Source of the DNA: Dipteris shenzhenensis
Lineage: Eukaryota; Polypodiophyta; Polypodiopsida; Gleicheniales
NCBI GenBank assembly: GCA_047967505.1
Contig: CM106539.1
Reading direction: 5' to 3' (one strand)
DNA length: 64,000 nucleotides
Each line of letters starts with the position of its first letter. Position 1 is the first letter of the stretch. Positions 12,456 to 26,299 of the stretch are shown piece by piece. Under the pieces are notes generated by a model, which was given only the letters and a program-made list of their open reading frames with translations, was not told the origin of the DNA and ran no database searches. The position numbers and the translations under genes were made by a program.

Positions 12456-14220
12456 TTTGGACTATGTTCTAGTGTTAACAAAAGCCAATTCATCTTTGTA
12501 GGGTGCCTCGCACCAACGTCTACCCCAACTACTCCATCATTTAAAGGATAACATGCCAATAGCTTCATCTTGACATGAGGAGCCAGTCAACTTTATATTC
12601 ATAGGAACCAGATACACTATATCTTTATGTTGGAAACTCTATATGCGTAAACTTTGTAGATAAGATCAACTATGTATTTGTTTTATCTATGGCATTTACT
12701 TAAAACAATATGAAGAAACTACTTCTTCAGATGCACCACTTCTTCTATGGCATACAATTTAGCTTAAAAACAACAAAAAACTTAATGAAGTTTAGAGCTC
12801 CTTTGTCTACAAACTAAATTTAGTAGATATCCTCCCAAGCTTCCACCATACATTATAAAATCATAGACAATGGGGCAATGCTATCGAGCACACAAGCTGT
12901 ACCCTCTAGTTTTTTTTGTTTTGTAGCGTTGAAAATTTTACGTGGGACTGATGTTGGGAAGTGGGAGAGAAGATGGACATCATGGAGAAGAGCATGGGAA
13001 CCAAATGACAAAATGTTCCATTGAGTTGAGAGTTTTATAGAATGGGAGAGAGGGTGGCCTAAATCAATGGCACCTCTCCTACATCAAAGGAGTAACTCGT
13101 AAATCATAGGAACTCCACAATCATAGGCACCACCCCATGTGGGGGCCTTTGCATTACATCAACACCTATGTCATGGCCTATGGCACTAAGTGTGCCTCCT
13201 CTACACACACACACACAACCATATGACTGCTAGTGGATGCACACATGCACCTAGCAAGCCCCTGAAATTGAGAGACAATGTGCATTGAATCTCAAAGAGA
13301 AAATGGCAGTTGTTTAATAGCTCATCTCAAAATGAAGAAATCTTAATTTTCATGTCATGTTGAAAAGTGAACTTTAAAGAGAGATAAAATGCTTTGTATA
13401 GGATTTTCTTAATACTTTGTGTTACTTTTATATTCAGATGGTGTGTTTTAAAAAAATAGATATGTTTCAATGGAACACAAATTGTTATGAGTTTGCTTGC
13501 AAAAGCAATTTATTTCTATAAGGTCTAAAGAAAAATCACTTTACAGTCAAAGTTAAGCATAAATAAGCATGGTGTTTGTTCTCAACCAATATTAGACTCT
13601 CTATACATCCACATATTAAGTTATTTACTTACTAACACATTACAATGTTTCATAATAACGAGGTTCATGGTAGTAATAATATACTTTGTGCAATCTATGA
13701 TGTCCATATATTTTCATTGATCCACATTTCTCATTGCATTTTTTATTATGCATTTTAGAAAGTGCAAATACCACAAAGAAAACAAAAAAAGACCGAGCCA
13801 AGTGAACTTTTGGAAAATTATCATGAGAGCCAAAACCATGAAGGCCTCCCTCACTCTCCTACTTTGTCTTCTAGAGCATTAGTGCCTATAGGTGCCCAAC
13901 CATGCAACCCAAATGCCCTTCTAGTGTTGCTTATTTATCAAGCAGTTTTGCGAGTTCATATGCTATCACTTTACATTTGAGGGAAAAGTATTAGACAAAT
14001 TTGGCACATAAAAAGGCAAGGATGTGTCCTATGCCACGTATATGAGGCCTAGCTTCACAAATAGAGAATGCAATGAGACGGTGATATTATCTTTCCCACA
14101 CATCTTTGTCACCTAGTTCAAAGACATTTTCCAAGTTAATAGTCTCTATCGAGTCAATTGTCTTGTAGTTCTCCAAAGAGTATTTAGGAGAGTGTAGCAC
14201 TTCTACAGTCTCCGTTAGAT
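12456..14220. other. Non-coding stretch, nothing recognised
   Basis: AT-rich sequence with no recognisable gene or element. An ORF-like block at 13759-13980 (KVQIPQRKQKKTEPSELLEN...) follows a possible acceptor (CATTTTAG), but its phase does not join to the possible donor at 12430. Confidence 0.5.
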
Positions 14221-14223
14221 TGG

Positions 14224-15168
14224 ATGACACCCATGGGTCCTCTTACTTGGAAGGGTGGTACCCCAATCTTGGGCCCTTAGCACCCCAATCTTGGGCATGC
14301 CCTGCCATCCCCAATCTTGGGCCCTTAGCACACAATATTCTATTCTACTAATGCCACACATACACACACACTTACCGTAGGAGTGCACTAATGCATAAAT
14401 CCTCATGATGAGGAATGATATGTTGATTGATGGCGGTGGTGATCACTAGATCCAAAAGTGGTACAATGAGGCATAACTAAGCTACTACTATAGTGCAATG
14501 AAGATTGATCTGTTACTCTATACTAGTGATGGAAACTAAGTCCATGGTCATAGCATGCTCCAAGTGAAAGCATTACTATATGGATGTTGAAATGGAATCA
14601 CCTCATGAGTTGGATGTACTAAGGCATGTCATCTCCGCATCTTGTTGGAGATGTGATACCCTCATGCTCAAGACTTACGTGTTGTAAATATGCCTAAGGA
14701 GTATCTATATCATCTGATATGGAAGTAGATGGAGTTAAATATGTATGTATATATTTTCTCTGTCATTGTCCTTGCTTGTTGAGCTTTGAAGCATAAAGTA
14801 AAAGATGTATGAATATTTTCCATACATACTTTGCCTTTTCCTTAAATAGGATTTGGTGTACTATCAGTTGTCTAGATCACGTTCTGGGACCATTCTAAAG
14901 GTTGCATTTTTGTAAACCATTCTTTATGACTTGTCCTACAATACTATCAATATACCATGGGTCTTGAGCATTTTCTTCTACATTGTTTACATGGTGACTA
15001 CATTCACCTTTTCATTCTATAACATGATGCATTTGATCATCCATACTTTTAGTAAACAATGTACATATGTTGGCTTTTAAGTCATGATAAGTGCCAATTT
15101 GTTGACTTGCATAATGACTATGGTTGTGTCCCTTGAAAATCTACTCTATTAGTGTCATGTTCATCACT
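14224..15168 (-). repeat. Dispersed repeat, copy 1 (about 0.94 kb)
   Basis: This segment is highly similar over nearly its whole length to 20905-21753 (shared starts CACCCATGGGTCCT and shared ends CCCTTGAAA..CT), and part of it (about 14390-14740) also matches 51031-51400. Near its start CCCAATCTTGGGCCCTTAGC is repeated up to three times. The minus strand of the third copy is an open frame, and copy 2 has a Gag-type zinc knuckle at its edge on the minus strand, so I read the family as minus-oriented LTR-element debris. That reading is an inference. Confidence 0.75.
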
Positions 15169-15667
15169 GTTAGGGGTTAGCTAGGCACCAATAACTAAGT
15201 CTAGTCTTAAGTAGTGGTCTTATCTTTTAGTGGTCATAGCCAGTGTGCAAAAATAGTTATTAAGTTACTTGCATATAACTTCTTAGTACTTGTGTTAAGA
15301 GTCTCTATAGTCTAAAGACAATCTAACATTGGTCAGATTGCAATCATACTTTGTTATCCAGTTCTATGTTGATCTTCTGCTAATATCTTATGATGATGGA
15401 ATACAAGGAAGTGCTTTTTTATTTGTATTTGCTATTTCCAATGCAAAGTTGAATGATTATCCATTCTAACTTGTTTCCAATCTGTTTTCGACTCTATGTT
15501 TAAGTGACTTATGGGAAGTGTTTATATGATGCATAGTTCACAAGTTCTTAGGGCATAACCACCCTCAATACATTTGGTGATCCTATAGTTGGTTCATGTC
15601 CAGAAAAGTCTTTGAAATGGAAAGGATGAATGAAGTTTGATGCCACAAATATAACATTGCTAGCAAG

Positions 15668-15877
15668 ATGTGCAGGAACGGCTGCAAGGCGATGAAGAAA
15701 GAAAGCAAGGTGAAGCAGACAAAGGCTTGCTACCCACAAGGGAATGGGCAAGCAGAAAGAACGGATCTTGTTCTGAAGAAGAAAGCAGACATACTTGGAT
15801 CTACTAGTGGAAGAAAGAGAAACATGGGACGAAGTATCCATTACATTAAAAACAAGATGAACTTGCTCTTCAGCTAG
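15668..15877 (+). pseudogene. Ty3-type integrase scrap
   Basis: At 15729-15764 the plus strand encodes CYPQGNGQAERT, matching the Y-P-Q-x-N-G-x-x-E motif at the catalytic glutamate of Ty3/gypsy and related integrases, followed by K-rich sequence. In another frame YLDLLVEERETWDEVSITLKTR resembles the segment that usually follows (W near the core end). Flanks show no other pol domain and no LTR. The long open frame on the opposite strand (15548-16150, minus) is antisense to this. Confidence 0.55.
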
Positions 15878-18800
15878 GGAAATCAAAGAAGAATAGAAAG
15901 ATAAAGTTAGGGCATACCTAGGTAGAATGAATATACTAATTGTAAAATGTGACCCAAGGCTCATGGAAAAATATTTGATAGCATAGTTCATAGTCGAACT
16001 AAGGAAATGAAGAAACTTCAGTATAGTTACAGAAGTCCATGAAATGGCAGTGGACATAAAGATGGACTGAGCGACATTGGACTCAAATGGTGAAGCAACT
16101 TGTTTATTAGCACATGAAGCCACCAAGATCAAAAGATAAGTCCATCCCAAGTAAAGAGAAAAGCACTAAAGATCGAGTAGAATCCCTACCATTGAGGAGG
16201 CCAAAGAAGAAATTATCTAGATAATTTAGAAAAAAAGCTATGGGTAGCACAACTAACATCGGTGACATATCAAAGGAGAGAAATATCTAGCACCTACATT
16301 GTATGAAAAACCACTACTTCCATTCTCCCCATTGCAATTGAGGGAATGGCACTACTATGGCCAATGAAATCCCCATACTAATATCTAGGTTTCAATGCAT
16401 GGCCATGCTATCAACACATGCTTTTATAATATGAGAATAACCCAAATTTAGAATTGATGATATCAACAACAGCAAGTGCCAATGTACAGGCAACCACAAT
16501 TGCAAGCTGTAGAACAAGTTCCCTTGATGAATTATCTCCTTATGAGGCCTCAAGTACCACAACTATTGAGGAATGCTAACCTCCATCCTACCCACAAGAG
16601 CACCAAAGCTAGCTCCATCGACACTACCAGTGCAACAAATGCAACTAGAAAGGTTAGCTAATTTGAATATGCTCAAGATATGTCAGCATGTTACTTGAAG
16701 GATTGCGACCCATCTGTGCCAATAAAATGAGACCAAATTCAGAGCTCCAATCAAATATTTTGGTCTAGAAACATAAGATAGGAAAATGCCCATAGAGATA
16801 AGCAATCCAACCTCAAGCCCCAACCCCCAATAGACAAGAAGCAAGGCATACCTTTGAAAATGATCACAGTAAAGAAATGCAATGAAAACTCCCAACAGAA
16901 TGCTAGTATTGGGTCATTATTACAAGGACATAGAAGGAAAAGAAGGCGTTGCATGCCCCTATAGCTATTAAGCCAAAGCTAGCACCAAAGAGCCCTCATA
17001 TGTAAGAAAAAGAGCCAATTGAGGCTCAATGTAGCACTTTCACAAAAATTATTGATAAAAATTGCCTCATAGAGGTGAATTTCCAAGTGCAAAAACAAAA
17101 TAAAACAAGATTCTAGGCCTGAAATCCTTGTGGTAAACAAGGGTATATATGGTATGAAGAAGAAAGTAAGCTAAGGTTTTCATTTTTGGAGCAAAATCCC
17201 CTTAGTGACAAGCAGACAAAAGATGGGAGGGGACAATATATATAGTCTCACGTCATTTTTGGGAGGCACCAACTTCCAAAAATTTTCAAGGAATATGTAA
17301 GCACCATTGAAATATTTATGAATCTTTATAGGTATAAATATACCTTTATATAATGTCCAAGTGGTGTCTTATTCTATGACTTTCAAATATCGCTTTGTTT
17401 TCTTTCACCATTAGATTAATCATGAAATTTTGAGCAAATCTCCTCTTTACAATTTCTCAAAAGCTAAGAAAAGATATAACCCCTTTTAATAGCCCTCCAA
17501 GTGTACCAAAGGAATATGGTTAGCTTGCCCCAACCTTATTCCACCGGTGAAATACCCTTGGAGGGCCTACAAAGAAGGGGTCCTAACTTTTGCTCCTTAG
17601 CTTGGATTGACGAGCTATAAAAAGGAAAAAACTTCAAAATTTCATGATATATGCAATGGTGGGATTAAAAGTATAATTTTGAGAGGCATGAAAAGATAAA
17701 TTGGGACTTTTAAGATGTATATGAGAGTTACTTCTCCCTAATTCATAATATGGTAGGAAGGACTTTAGTAGGGCCCACATTTCCTTAAAATCACTTAGGT
17801 TTGGAGAATTTGGAATATTTTGAAAATCCCTCCCTTGCCTTACCATATTCGATAATATAGTAGAGATGAATTTATGATTTATTATAATGGCTTCAGGTAT
17901 GAGGGTTTTCCATATCTCTTTTCTACTCATCCAAGGAATATGGTATACATTGTCAGATGAGAGGCTATCAATACTTCAAATATGGGATTTCTCAAGCTAA
18001 GGGAAATGCTTTTAAATCCATTAATTACCATAATCCTCAAAAGAGAATATGGTAGGGAGGATTACTAGAGTTTCTAAAGTATTCATTATTTGTTCATATA
18101 TAGATGGTGTTCTCTAAAATGAGGGTTATAATGATAAATAAGTAGGTCTATGGTTCCATAAATGAGATATTAAGAAATAATTGTATATTACTTTGAGAAA
18201 TATACTAGCATGGTTGGTGTAAAAATTTATTGCTTTTCTGCTCACAAGTTTTTGCTTATAAACTATGTACATCCGAAAGTAAGCCATGAGAATGCAATAT
18301 CTCTAAAGAAATAGGTCAAGATAAAGTCTTTGAGATAACATGTAAATCTAGAGTTTGAACATCCAAATGTTCCTCAAACTCATCAACACAACAATTATTC
18401 TATAAGCATATCCATTACGTAAAAACGTACAAAAGTTTCAATGCATGGGTGAAAACATGGACTATGAATCTATTAGATGAAGGACGACATATCAGTAAGC
18501 TTTGGCCAAAAAGATAACACTAAGAACGTGATAATAAACCTCAAAACTTGGGTATGTCGAGCCAATAGATCCCTAAAAATTGAATGGCACATCCTCAACT
18601 ATTATTTCCAACAGACCTCTCTTATGGAAACCCACAACACCTATAGCATTAGCTGGTCAGTGATATAAACAATTGGATATTATTCTTGCTACAATTGATA
18701 GCTAAACTCAAAACCCTTTATTACTAGAGATAGTGCTAAAGTTGTACAATCCATCCCATTTGATCAAGATGAAGATTGTAAAAAACCAAAGATAACAACT

Positions 18801-20904
18801 TTTCATGATGTAGGTTGAATTAGAGATAGTGACCCACGAGAGGCCGTCATAGAAGGGTATAGAGTACCTATGATATGGGATTGAGACCAATTAGAAGAAC
18901 AACTATGGAAAAGTGACCTAGCCATATTGTAAGCTCTTGTGGTAGCAGAATTCCTAACTCTAGATCCTAGAATTCCTAACCCTAAGCAATCTGACCGTTT
19001 ATTAATCTATTGGTGAGACTAGCCCTTGATGCCTCCACTCAAGAGCTCAAATTTAAAACTCCTATGCTCCTTCTAAAGAGCCCATTCCGAACACCAAGCG
19101 AGTGATTACTTAATTTAGAATCTCCAAACTTGTGCCCGAAGATAGAACTTCACTCTTCCTCATATGGAGAGTCCCAACTCTCAATCTTGCTCTCGGTCAT
19201 TGCTTCTCAGTGAAAATTCTCCGAATTTTTGTAAAAACTTTGTCAAACTTTGTGTAGGGTGTTACTAAATCGATCATTTTATACATTTATGCGGGTGTTT
19301 TTCTATCCGGCATCCTAAGCCAGATGATGAGGACATGTAATCAACAACATGAGAAAACCTCATTTACCACCGAGGCCACCTGAACCTATGAATAGTAAAC
19401 CCTCATCAAGTATGCAACTAGTAACAATGATAAGGAGAAGGGAATCAATGAAGGGAACACCGACATTAGCAATGGAGTAGTGTTCAATAGGGTGAGGACA
19501 AGAAAAGGTTCTTTCATATTAGTCATGGACATGATGATTGCCTTTGTCATCATGAAAGTGAATCATCATGAAAGCGGATCAGGATGGTCCATGCTCTAAC
19601 CAAATTAGTGGTCCAAACCATGGAGACCATGCTACCTTAGTTATAGTATTGTCTGAATAGTCTCTTGTTACCTCCCACTTAAGCCGTAGCTTACTTTAAA
19701 TCTTCTCATACAACTATCCTTCGTGAATGAAAGGAAACCCATGCTCTCATGACTTGTGCAAGAGTTTAACGTGGGGGCATTGTGATGTATGTTGCAAAGA
19801 ACATCTCTTACATGAAGAGCAAGAACACACTCTGCGTGTTTGACTTCACTATCTTGTGCTCTATTTCTAATGGCAGCACACATGACACCCTTGAGGATAC
19901 ATTTATGCCCAAGTTTTTGACCTTGGACATGGCCCAAAGGTACCTTCATTAGCATTTGAATTTTTTTGGTTCATTTCCCTACTAAGATCTAATTGACTTT
20001 TTGATGGTTTGTTCATGGCAGGTGTCTAGAGTTATGTAGTTCACGAACATGAACACCCCCCTAGTGGAGTACCAATGCAAGACATGCGGTGGGCCTCAAG
20101 TCAACCATGACCCAGCATGACCTTTTTGTTTTAGTTGCAATAGTGTGTAGGTCATGGTCTGCATGCCCTTGCTAAAGGCTCAAGTTTTGCTACGTAAAGT
20201 CACACATGTTCTTATATAGATTCGAGGTGGCCAAGCTTGCAATGTCTTGGGATTGGATCACCCCTTTGTGGAGTTTCATTCACGTAGTCTCATTGCCACC
20301 CACTCTATGTTGATGGGGTGTAGGTTCTTTTTAATGGAAACATTTTGAAATTTGAGTTTACTTGTGAGGCTCTTTTGAAGTAAGTATCATGCAAAGTAAA
20401 TTTAGTTTTTACCCATATGTCTTACAAAAGAATATGATAAAAACTTCTTTATGGCTTGAAATACTCTTGCTTGCCACTCCAAGAAGGTTTGCCCATTTCA
20501 CTTGAAAGGTTCCTACTTTTGTAATAGGCGCAATCATCTAGGAGGATAAGTGGAGGGCTAGCACAATATTCACTTTAAAGATTCCTACTTTTACAATATG
20601 CACAATCATCTAGGAGGACAAGTGGTGGGTTGGCACAAAGATGCTTGCCACCTCATCCTTCTTGCCCCCTCATTCAGCTATTATCCCTTAGACTATCCAC
20701 AACCACCCCACATGGGTCCATCCTACATGGAAGGGATGGTCCAAGATTCTTATCCACCTCCACCTCTCTCACCTATTTTATACTATATGTCCTTGAGCCA
20801 TATCTCACTTTATGCTTGCATGAAACTGCCTAAGTGGAGGGGTGGCACATGGGGATACCTTGCCACTTCAACATTCCACATTGTTATTGCTATGGTCTAT
20901 ATAC
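15878..20904. other. Gene-poor stretch, nothing recognised
   Basis: AT-rich sequence with only short ORFs (up to about 126 codons at 20598-20978). A possible Cys-rich motif (CKTCGG...PFCFSC, interrupted by a stop) occurs at about 20080-20140 on the plus strand but is too short to assign. Words resembling the start of the dispersed repeat (CATGGGTCC..CTACATGGAAGG) appear at about 20712-20745. Confidence 0.5.
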
Positions 20905-21753
20905 ATAACACACCCATGGGTCCTACTTGGAAGGGTGGCACGTGGACATGCCTTGCCACCCCAATCTTGGGCCCTTAGCACACGGCGGTGGTGATCATCA
21001 CTAGATCCAAAAGTGGTGCAATGAGGCATAACTGAGTTGCTACAATAGTGCACTGAAGATTGATATGTTGCTCTATACTACTAATGGAAACTGAGTCCCC
21101 ATGATTAGAGTATGCTCTAAGTGAAAGCATTAGTGATGGATATTGAAATGGAATCACCTCAGGAGTTGGATGTGTTGAGGCATGTATCTTCGCATGTTGT
21201 TGGAGATGTGATACCCTCATGCTCAAGACTTACATGTTGTAAATATGCATGATAACTCTTAAACTCCTAAGAAGTATCTATATCATTTGAAATGGAAGTA
21301 GATGGAGATAGATATGTATGTATATATTTTCTCTGTCATTGTCCTTGCTTTTTGACCTTTGGAACATAAAGTTAAACATGTATGAATATTTTCCATATGT
21401 ACTTTGCCTTTTCCTTAAATAGGATTTGGTGTACTATCAGTTGCCTAGATCATGTTCTGGGACCACCATTCCAAAGGTTGCATTTCTATAGACCATTCTT
21501 TATGACTTGTCCTACAATACTATCACTATACCATGGGTCTTGAGCATTTTCTTATACATTGTTTACATGGTGACTACATTCACCTTTTCATTCTATAACG
21601 GGATTCATTTGATCATCCATACTTTCAGTGACAATGTACATATGTTGGCTTTTAGGGTCATGACAAGTGCCAGTTTGTTGACTTGCATAATGACTATGGT
21701 TGTGTCCCTTGAAACTCTCCTCTATTGGTGGTGTCATATTCATCACTTTGATC
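20905..21753 (-). repeat. Dispersed repeat, copy 2
   Basis: Near-identical in long stretches to 14224-15168. Compared with copy 1 it lacks the segment around ATGCATAAATCCTCATGATG (14392-14430), so the two carry different deletions. On its minus strand, 20975-21226 is open for 83 codons, and part (PFQYPSLMLS) resembles the open frame of copy 3 (PFPHPSLMLS). Confidence 0.8.
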
Positions 21754-21771
21754 AAGCTATTTCTTTTTGCA

Positions 21772-21850
21772 AATCTCTTACAGAATGCCCAAATTCATGA
21801 CAATAGTTGCATTGAACTCTTGATACATTTCTTGAAGAATTTCCTCTACT
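21772..21850 (-). pseudogene. Gag-type CCHC zinc-knuckle remnant
   Basis: Minus strand: an R/S/N-rich lead (SRGNSSRNVSRVQ) and then CNYCHEFGHSVRDL at 21811-21772. It fits C-x2-C-x4-H-x4-C with the last Cys replaced by Leu, the pattern of retrotransposon Gag nucleocapsid. It lies immediately upstream, on the minus strand, of dispersed-repeat copy 2, so that repeat may be the sequence following gag in an LTR element. Confidence 0.55.
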
Positions 21851-24800
21851 TGGAAATGTCCTTTATATAAAATGATGTCCTCTTGGATGCTAATAATTTT
21901 CCATTTTTTTGTTGATGTCGATTAGGTTACTAATGTTGATGTTGTCCTTTGTTAGCTTAAATTATATGTGCCCTTCTTGCTATGTTAGAAGCTTTGAATG
22001 ATTTGATTTCTCAATGTCAAAATCTTACCATAGGACACTACACTTCGTATCCAACTGAATACCATTTGTATCTAGCTGAATACCTTTAGTAATGATGTGA
22101 TTACAATTTTGAAAAATACATTTGCACATGCAAGCTCAAGTGTCAACCCACCAAATCAATTTCTAGCTCATCAACACTACTGTATACTCAATCATAAGGC
22201 TAGAAAAGCTTTAAAAATATTGAAGCAAGACCAACAAAAAATAAGTTTTATTGGGACCAAATTCCCAATGATGATCGATCTTTAAAATAAATAAATATTG
22301 AAAATAATGATAAAATGGTGACATTAGTAAGAATCCGTTTAGAGACAAAACCATGAACAAAACATGGTTCCATAAACATGGAGCCAATGAATGAGGGAGG
22401 ATAAGGATCTTTCAAATCCTATAACTCAGCAAATATTCACATATAGATACAAGGGTTACGTGTGTGCACACATGCAAAATGTCCACATACAGACATGGTA
22501 GATGCACAAATCAAACTCCATTAGGTATGGAAAGGCACCAAAATATCAAGCACTCAAATGAAGACATAGTCTTTTGGAGATAGATGATCATATTGAAATA
22601 TTTGCTTTAGGTTAGCACAAGACACCCAATAGACTCTAGATAGCTAGCAAACTCCAATGCACTTACACAATCCATAGGGAACAATAGGAAGCTACTAAGA
22701 CCAAAATAGATGCATGAAGTTTTCCAACATTTAATGTACAAATCTACACACTCAACTCAAGGATATTAGCATTGCCATTATACTAAGCCACACCCAAAAC
22801 ACATCAATTGGATCTAAGACTGTGGATGCAAAAATCATAAGCCTCATCCTTATCTCTATATTGAACATCTATCTTAGCCAGCAATTAATCAAAGATATTA
22901 GGATACCTCAATTCAATACAACTTAATGCCCAAAAAAAAATCAAGCACAATTCCTACCCAGAAGAGGATCTTCATGCCAAGAAAAAGACTAAGGAGAAAC
23001 CATGAGAATTAATATCAATCTGGAAAATAGTGTAACCATTGTATTTAGTTTCCTGAAGATCAACTACTAATATAGAGCCACACATTGGAGACCCATTAAG
23101 AAGACACAATCATTTTGCCATGATTATGTTGCTGATATTGATGCTATTGTTGACACTAATTTTATGTTAAAGTCCACTTCTTTGAGATGGAGTACATGTG
23201 CTTCTACCTCTGCTTGACGCTACAAATTCTTGCTCAATGGATTAGCCTTTCTCTGCTTGAAAATGGCTTGCATTCTAAGTTCCTCACCTAGTAAAAGTGA
23301 TTATATTTGTTCAAGTGATGGAACTTGCTTATATTCTCATATCCTCGATTAAGTCCATGGAGAATGAATTAAGCTATCTCTACTGGCCTCATCATCACTC
23401 TTGTGGCTGCAAGTTGATTGGTGATTTCCTTGACTCCGAGCACATAGGACTCTCGCAAGGGAAATGGACTATGGCCCATAGTATTCAAAGGTACCATTGG
23501 TGGAGTTGCTAATGCTCAAGCAATTGCACAACCTATTTTAGCTCCTTGTCCATACTATAGATCCACAATTACCACCTAATAGTTCTATTGAAGAGAAAAA
23601 AGCCTACTACATCTGACCCTAACTGGTGTGGAAAACAAGCACAAAGTCGACCTAGCAAAAGATGTGGTAAGTACCTGTAAGTACCTAAATAGCAAGTCAA
23701 CAAATACATTTGACTAGAAAGCTTTTGAAACACATCTCAATTTTCTAGCATGAGTGATAAACAAATTATCCCTGGGTAGGATGTATTAACACTCCTGTTG
23801 TGGGCCTTCCCTCCAAGCCATAATGCTCCCATTGCCATGTCTGGCTATCAAGACATCTTGTAATCTGGGGGGCCTTTCAATTAATGAGATATTCAATTCG
23901 AATGTTCCAAAGGACTTGACATCTAAAAAACCATAATTTTAATTGAAACATAGAGGGTGTGATCCTCTTTGTCCACAGGTTTATGATTTCATCTATAGTC
24001 TAATATAATGCATTTGGATGTATATCCAAATGGTCAAGCCAAACATGACAATTTTCAAATTGAATCCATGAATGAACGTTCCCATTGGCCAATATTAAGA
24101 TACATGTCTCATGAATCTTAAAATACGAAGAAAGTTACATGACTTATGAATTTATTGAAAATGTGAATCAAGAATGCTACGAATTTCAATAACTTGTAAT
24201 GATTAGTGAATGATTATAAAGGCTCATTGCACAACAATAAAAAGTTTAGGGAGCATGATTGTGAGGGCATTGAGAGTGCGTTTTGGGCATGTTTGGATGT
24301 TTGTAGATCTATTAACTAGCATTGGGCAAAGCCAGAGAGGAGGGGAAAGTTGTGTTCTTTTGGGGTTTCTTTTTTTCATTTCGCGTTAAGTAGACTCTCA
24401 CTTGGCTACAATTGTCGTGAATAAAAGTAGTGCAAAAACTCCTAAATTGTCAAAATCTACATAGTGATGAAAGAATGCATAAGTTATATGTTTGTTATAT
24501 ACTTATCAAGCAAGATATATTCTATGCCATGCATACCAAGTTCTTGCATGCCAAATAGGTAGATGTTCCCACATTAGTCATGCATGCCAACCGACTAGCT
24601 ATTTGTTTCGTCCAATAAGTAGCTGCCTCTGCATTGTGGCAATCTTTGAGTATACAAACTTCACCACACGAGCTATGTGACAATCTTCTCCACACAAGCT
24701 ATGTTAGAGTAAAATTTATGCACACGAACGATCTGCCCACCAATAACTACATGCAAAATGATCGACACTTGGCATTACCTTTGGCATATGCATGTTGAGC

Positions 24801-24967
24801 ATCATCTTGGAAGCTGTGTGGCAATCTATATCTCTTCTACGATTATATTGTTGGGATAAGTGTCAGTTGACAAATGGAATTTAATAAGATGTACTATAAA
24901 TAAATAGTACGGATCTACTTAGGTATAGAATCTCAGCATAGTAAAAAGTACGAATTAGATCCCTTGC

Positions 24968-25000
<33 letters not shown>

Positions 25001-26010
25001 ATCAGTCACCCATGTCCATCCTAATAGATTTCAATCCATGTCCATCCTGGTAGATTTCAATCTTAGTCACCTATGTTGATGCCAAAGACACCCTAGTGCT
25101 GAGAGTGTGGTCAAATCAACCACTTATCCAAAGTCCACATTTGATTTGATGTGAAGGCCAAAAACTTCTCTTACCCCACATGCTTGAAAAAATAAAGTGT
25201 TTTGAATCCTTCCAAATAGGTTCCCCTGAAAAAGAGGTAGGAGGGGACGGCCTGGGGAGTAATGAGTATGTCCCTCTACTTATGAAAAGAGGGTATAGCC
25301 CTTATACTCTAAGTGTTATACAATATCTTCATGTAGCCTTGTGCTAAGACCCTAATGGACCTTTTCACTTCAAGCCCCTCTCTCCTTGAAACTTAGAAGC
25401 TATCTCTTTGACCTTAGCCTAATCAGGGTACTCCACCTTTTCACTTAAGAAATCAATTGAATTTCTCAACTGAAAAAATAAAGGCTCCTTAGCTTTAGTT
25501 ATATGCATGGACTAATTTGTTGATATTAAGAGCCTTTAGATAAAATTTGGCTTGAATGGACAAATTGATTTAGTCTTTGTTTTGGATGTGATGACAAAAA
25601 TTGAACTAAGGTTGAAAAGTGAGATATATTCATTGAACATGCTCTTTTCCTCCATATGCCGATCATCAGTGTTCCTTATGCAAAAATCTATTTGGATCCA
25701 CCAACTTTGTCCACTCTCCAGAATTAGTGCTAAGTAGCTCACAGGTGGATGCAGAAGCATCGAAAACCACAATTAAATGTTTTGAGGCTGAAACGAAGTT
25801 TCTTCACTATATTTCTCATTCAACAACACTCACAAGTTAACATGAAGGCAATTGAGTGAACTGAAAAAACACTCAAACTCTCTATATTGCTCAAAAACAC
25901 GTATTCTCTCATTTACAAAACACTATATACTTCACACTCTAGCTCACATTTGGGTACACTATGCCTTCCAAGATTTTGAAGATTCCAGGGGCACACAACT
26001 AGGTGTTTGA
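21851..26010. other. Gene-poor stretch, nothing recognised
   Basis: AT-rich, short ORFs only (all under about 80 codons), none recognised. A (CT)n tract lies at 24967-24996. TATTTATAGTAC-like and inverted short words occur, but no LTR pair or terminal inverted repeat could be established by eye. Confidence 0.5.
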
Positions 26011-26013
26011 TAA

Positions 26014-26095
26014 AAGAGAGAGAGAGAGAGAGATGATTGATATGATTGTATTAAAGTCCATGAGAGACCCTTCAAGGTCTATGGGAATGGTGACC
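26014..26095 (-). mobile_element. LINE 3'-end fragment abutting (GA)n
   Basis: (AG)n at 26017-26034 is followed by TGTATTAAAGTCCATGAGAG...GGTCTATGGGAA at 26050-26090. The same layout, purine microsatellite and then TATTAAnGTCC..GG..CCTATGGGA, is seen at 32733, 36722 and 38410; the last two are attached to LINE coding sequence on the minus strand. This is therefore the extreme 3' tail of that family. Confidence 0.5.
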
Positions 26096-26144
26096 ACCAT
26101 TAACTAATACTGTCTTTTACATCTACTTAAAAACTTGCTATGTA

Positions 26145-26177
<33 letters not shown>

Positions 26178-26299
26178 GATGTGAGGATGCGTGGAATTCA
26201 AAATGAGATATACCGACGATGTATGAAAAATTTGGAAAGTTGTCTTGTCCAAAGAGAAGGAAATGGGGGGTTCAAATTTAGGCAATTGGGCACATGTGG

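Noticed and set aside
15548-16150. 200-codon minus-strand ORF with hydrophobic stretches
   Set aside because: It is antisense to a Ty3-type integrase motif (YPQGNGQAE) on the plus strand; openness looks accidental.
20080-20140. Cys-rich motif CKTCGG...FCFSC
   Set aside because: Short, interrupted by a stop and without flanking similarity; insufficient to call a zinc-finger gene.
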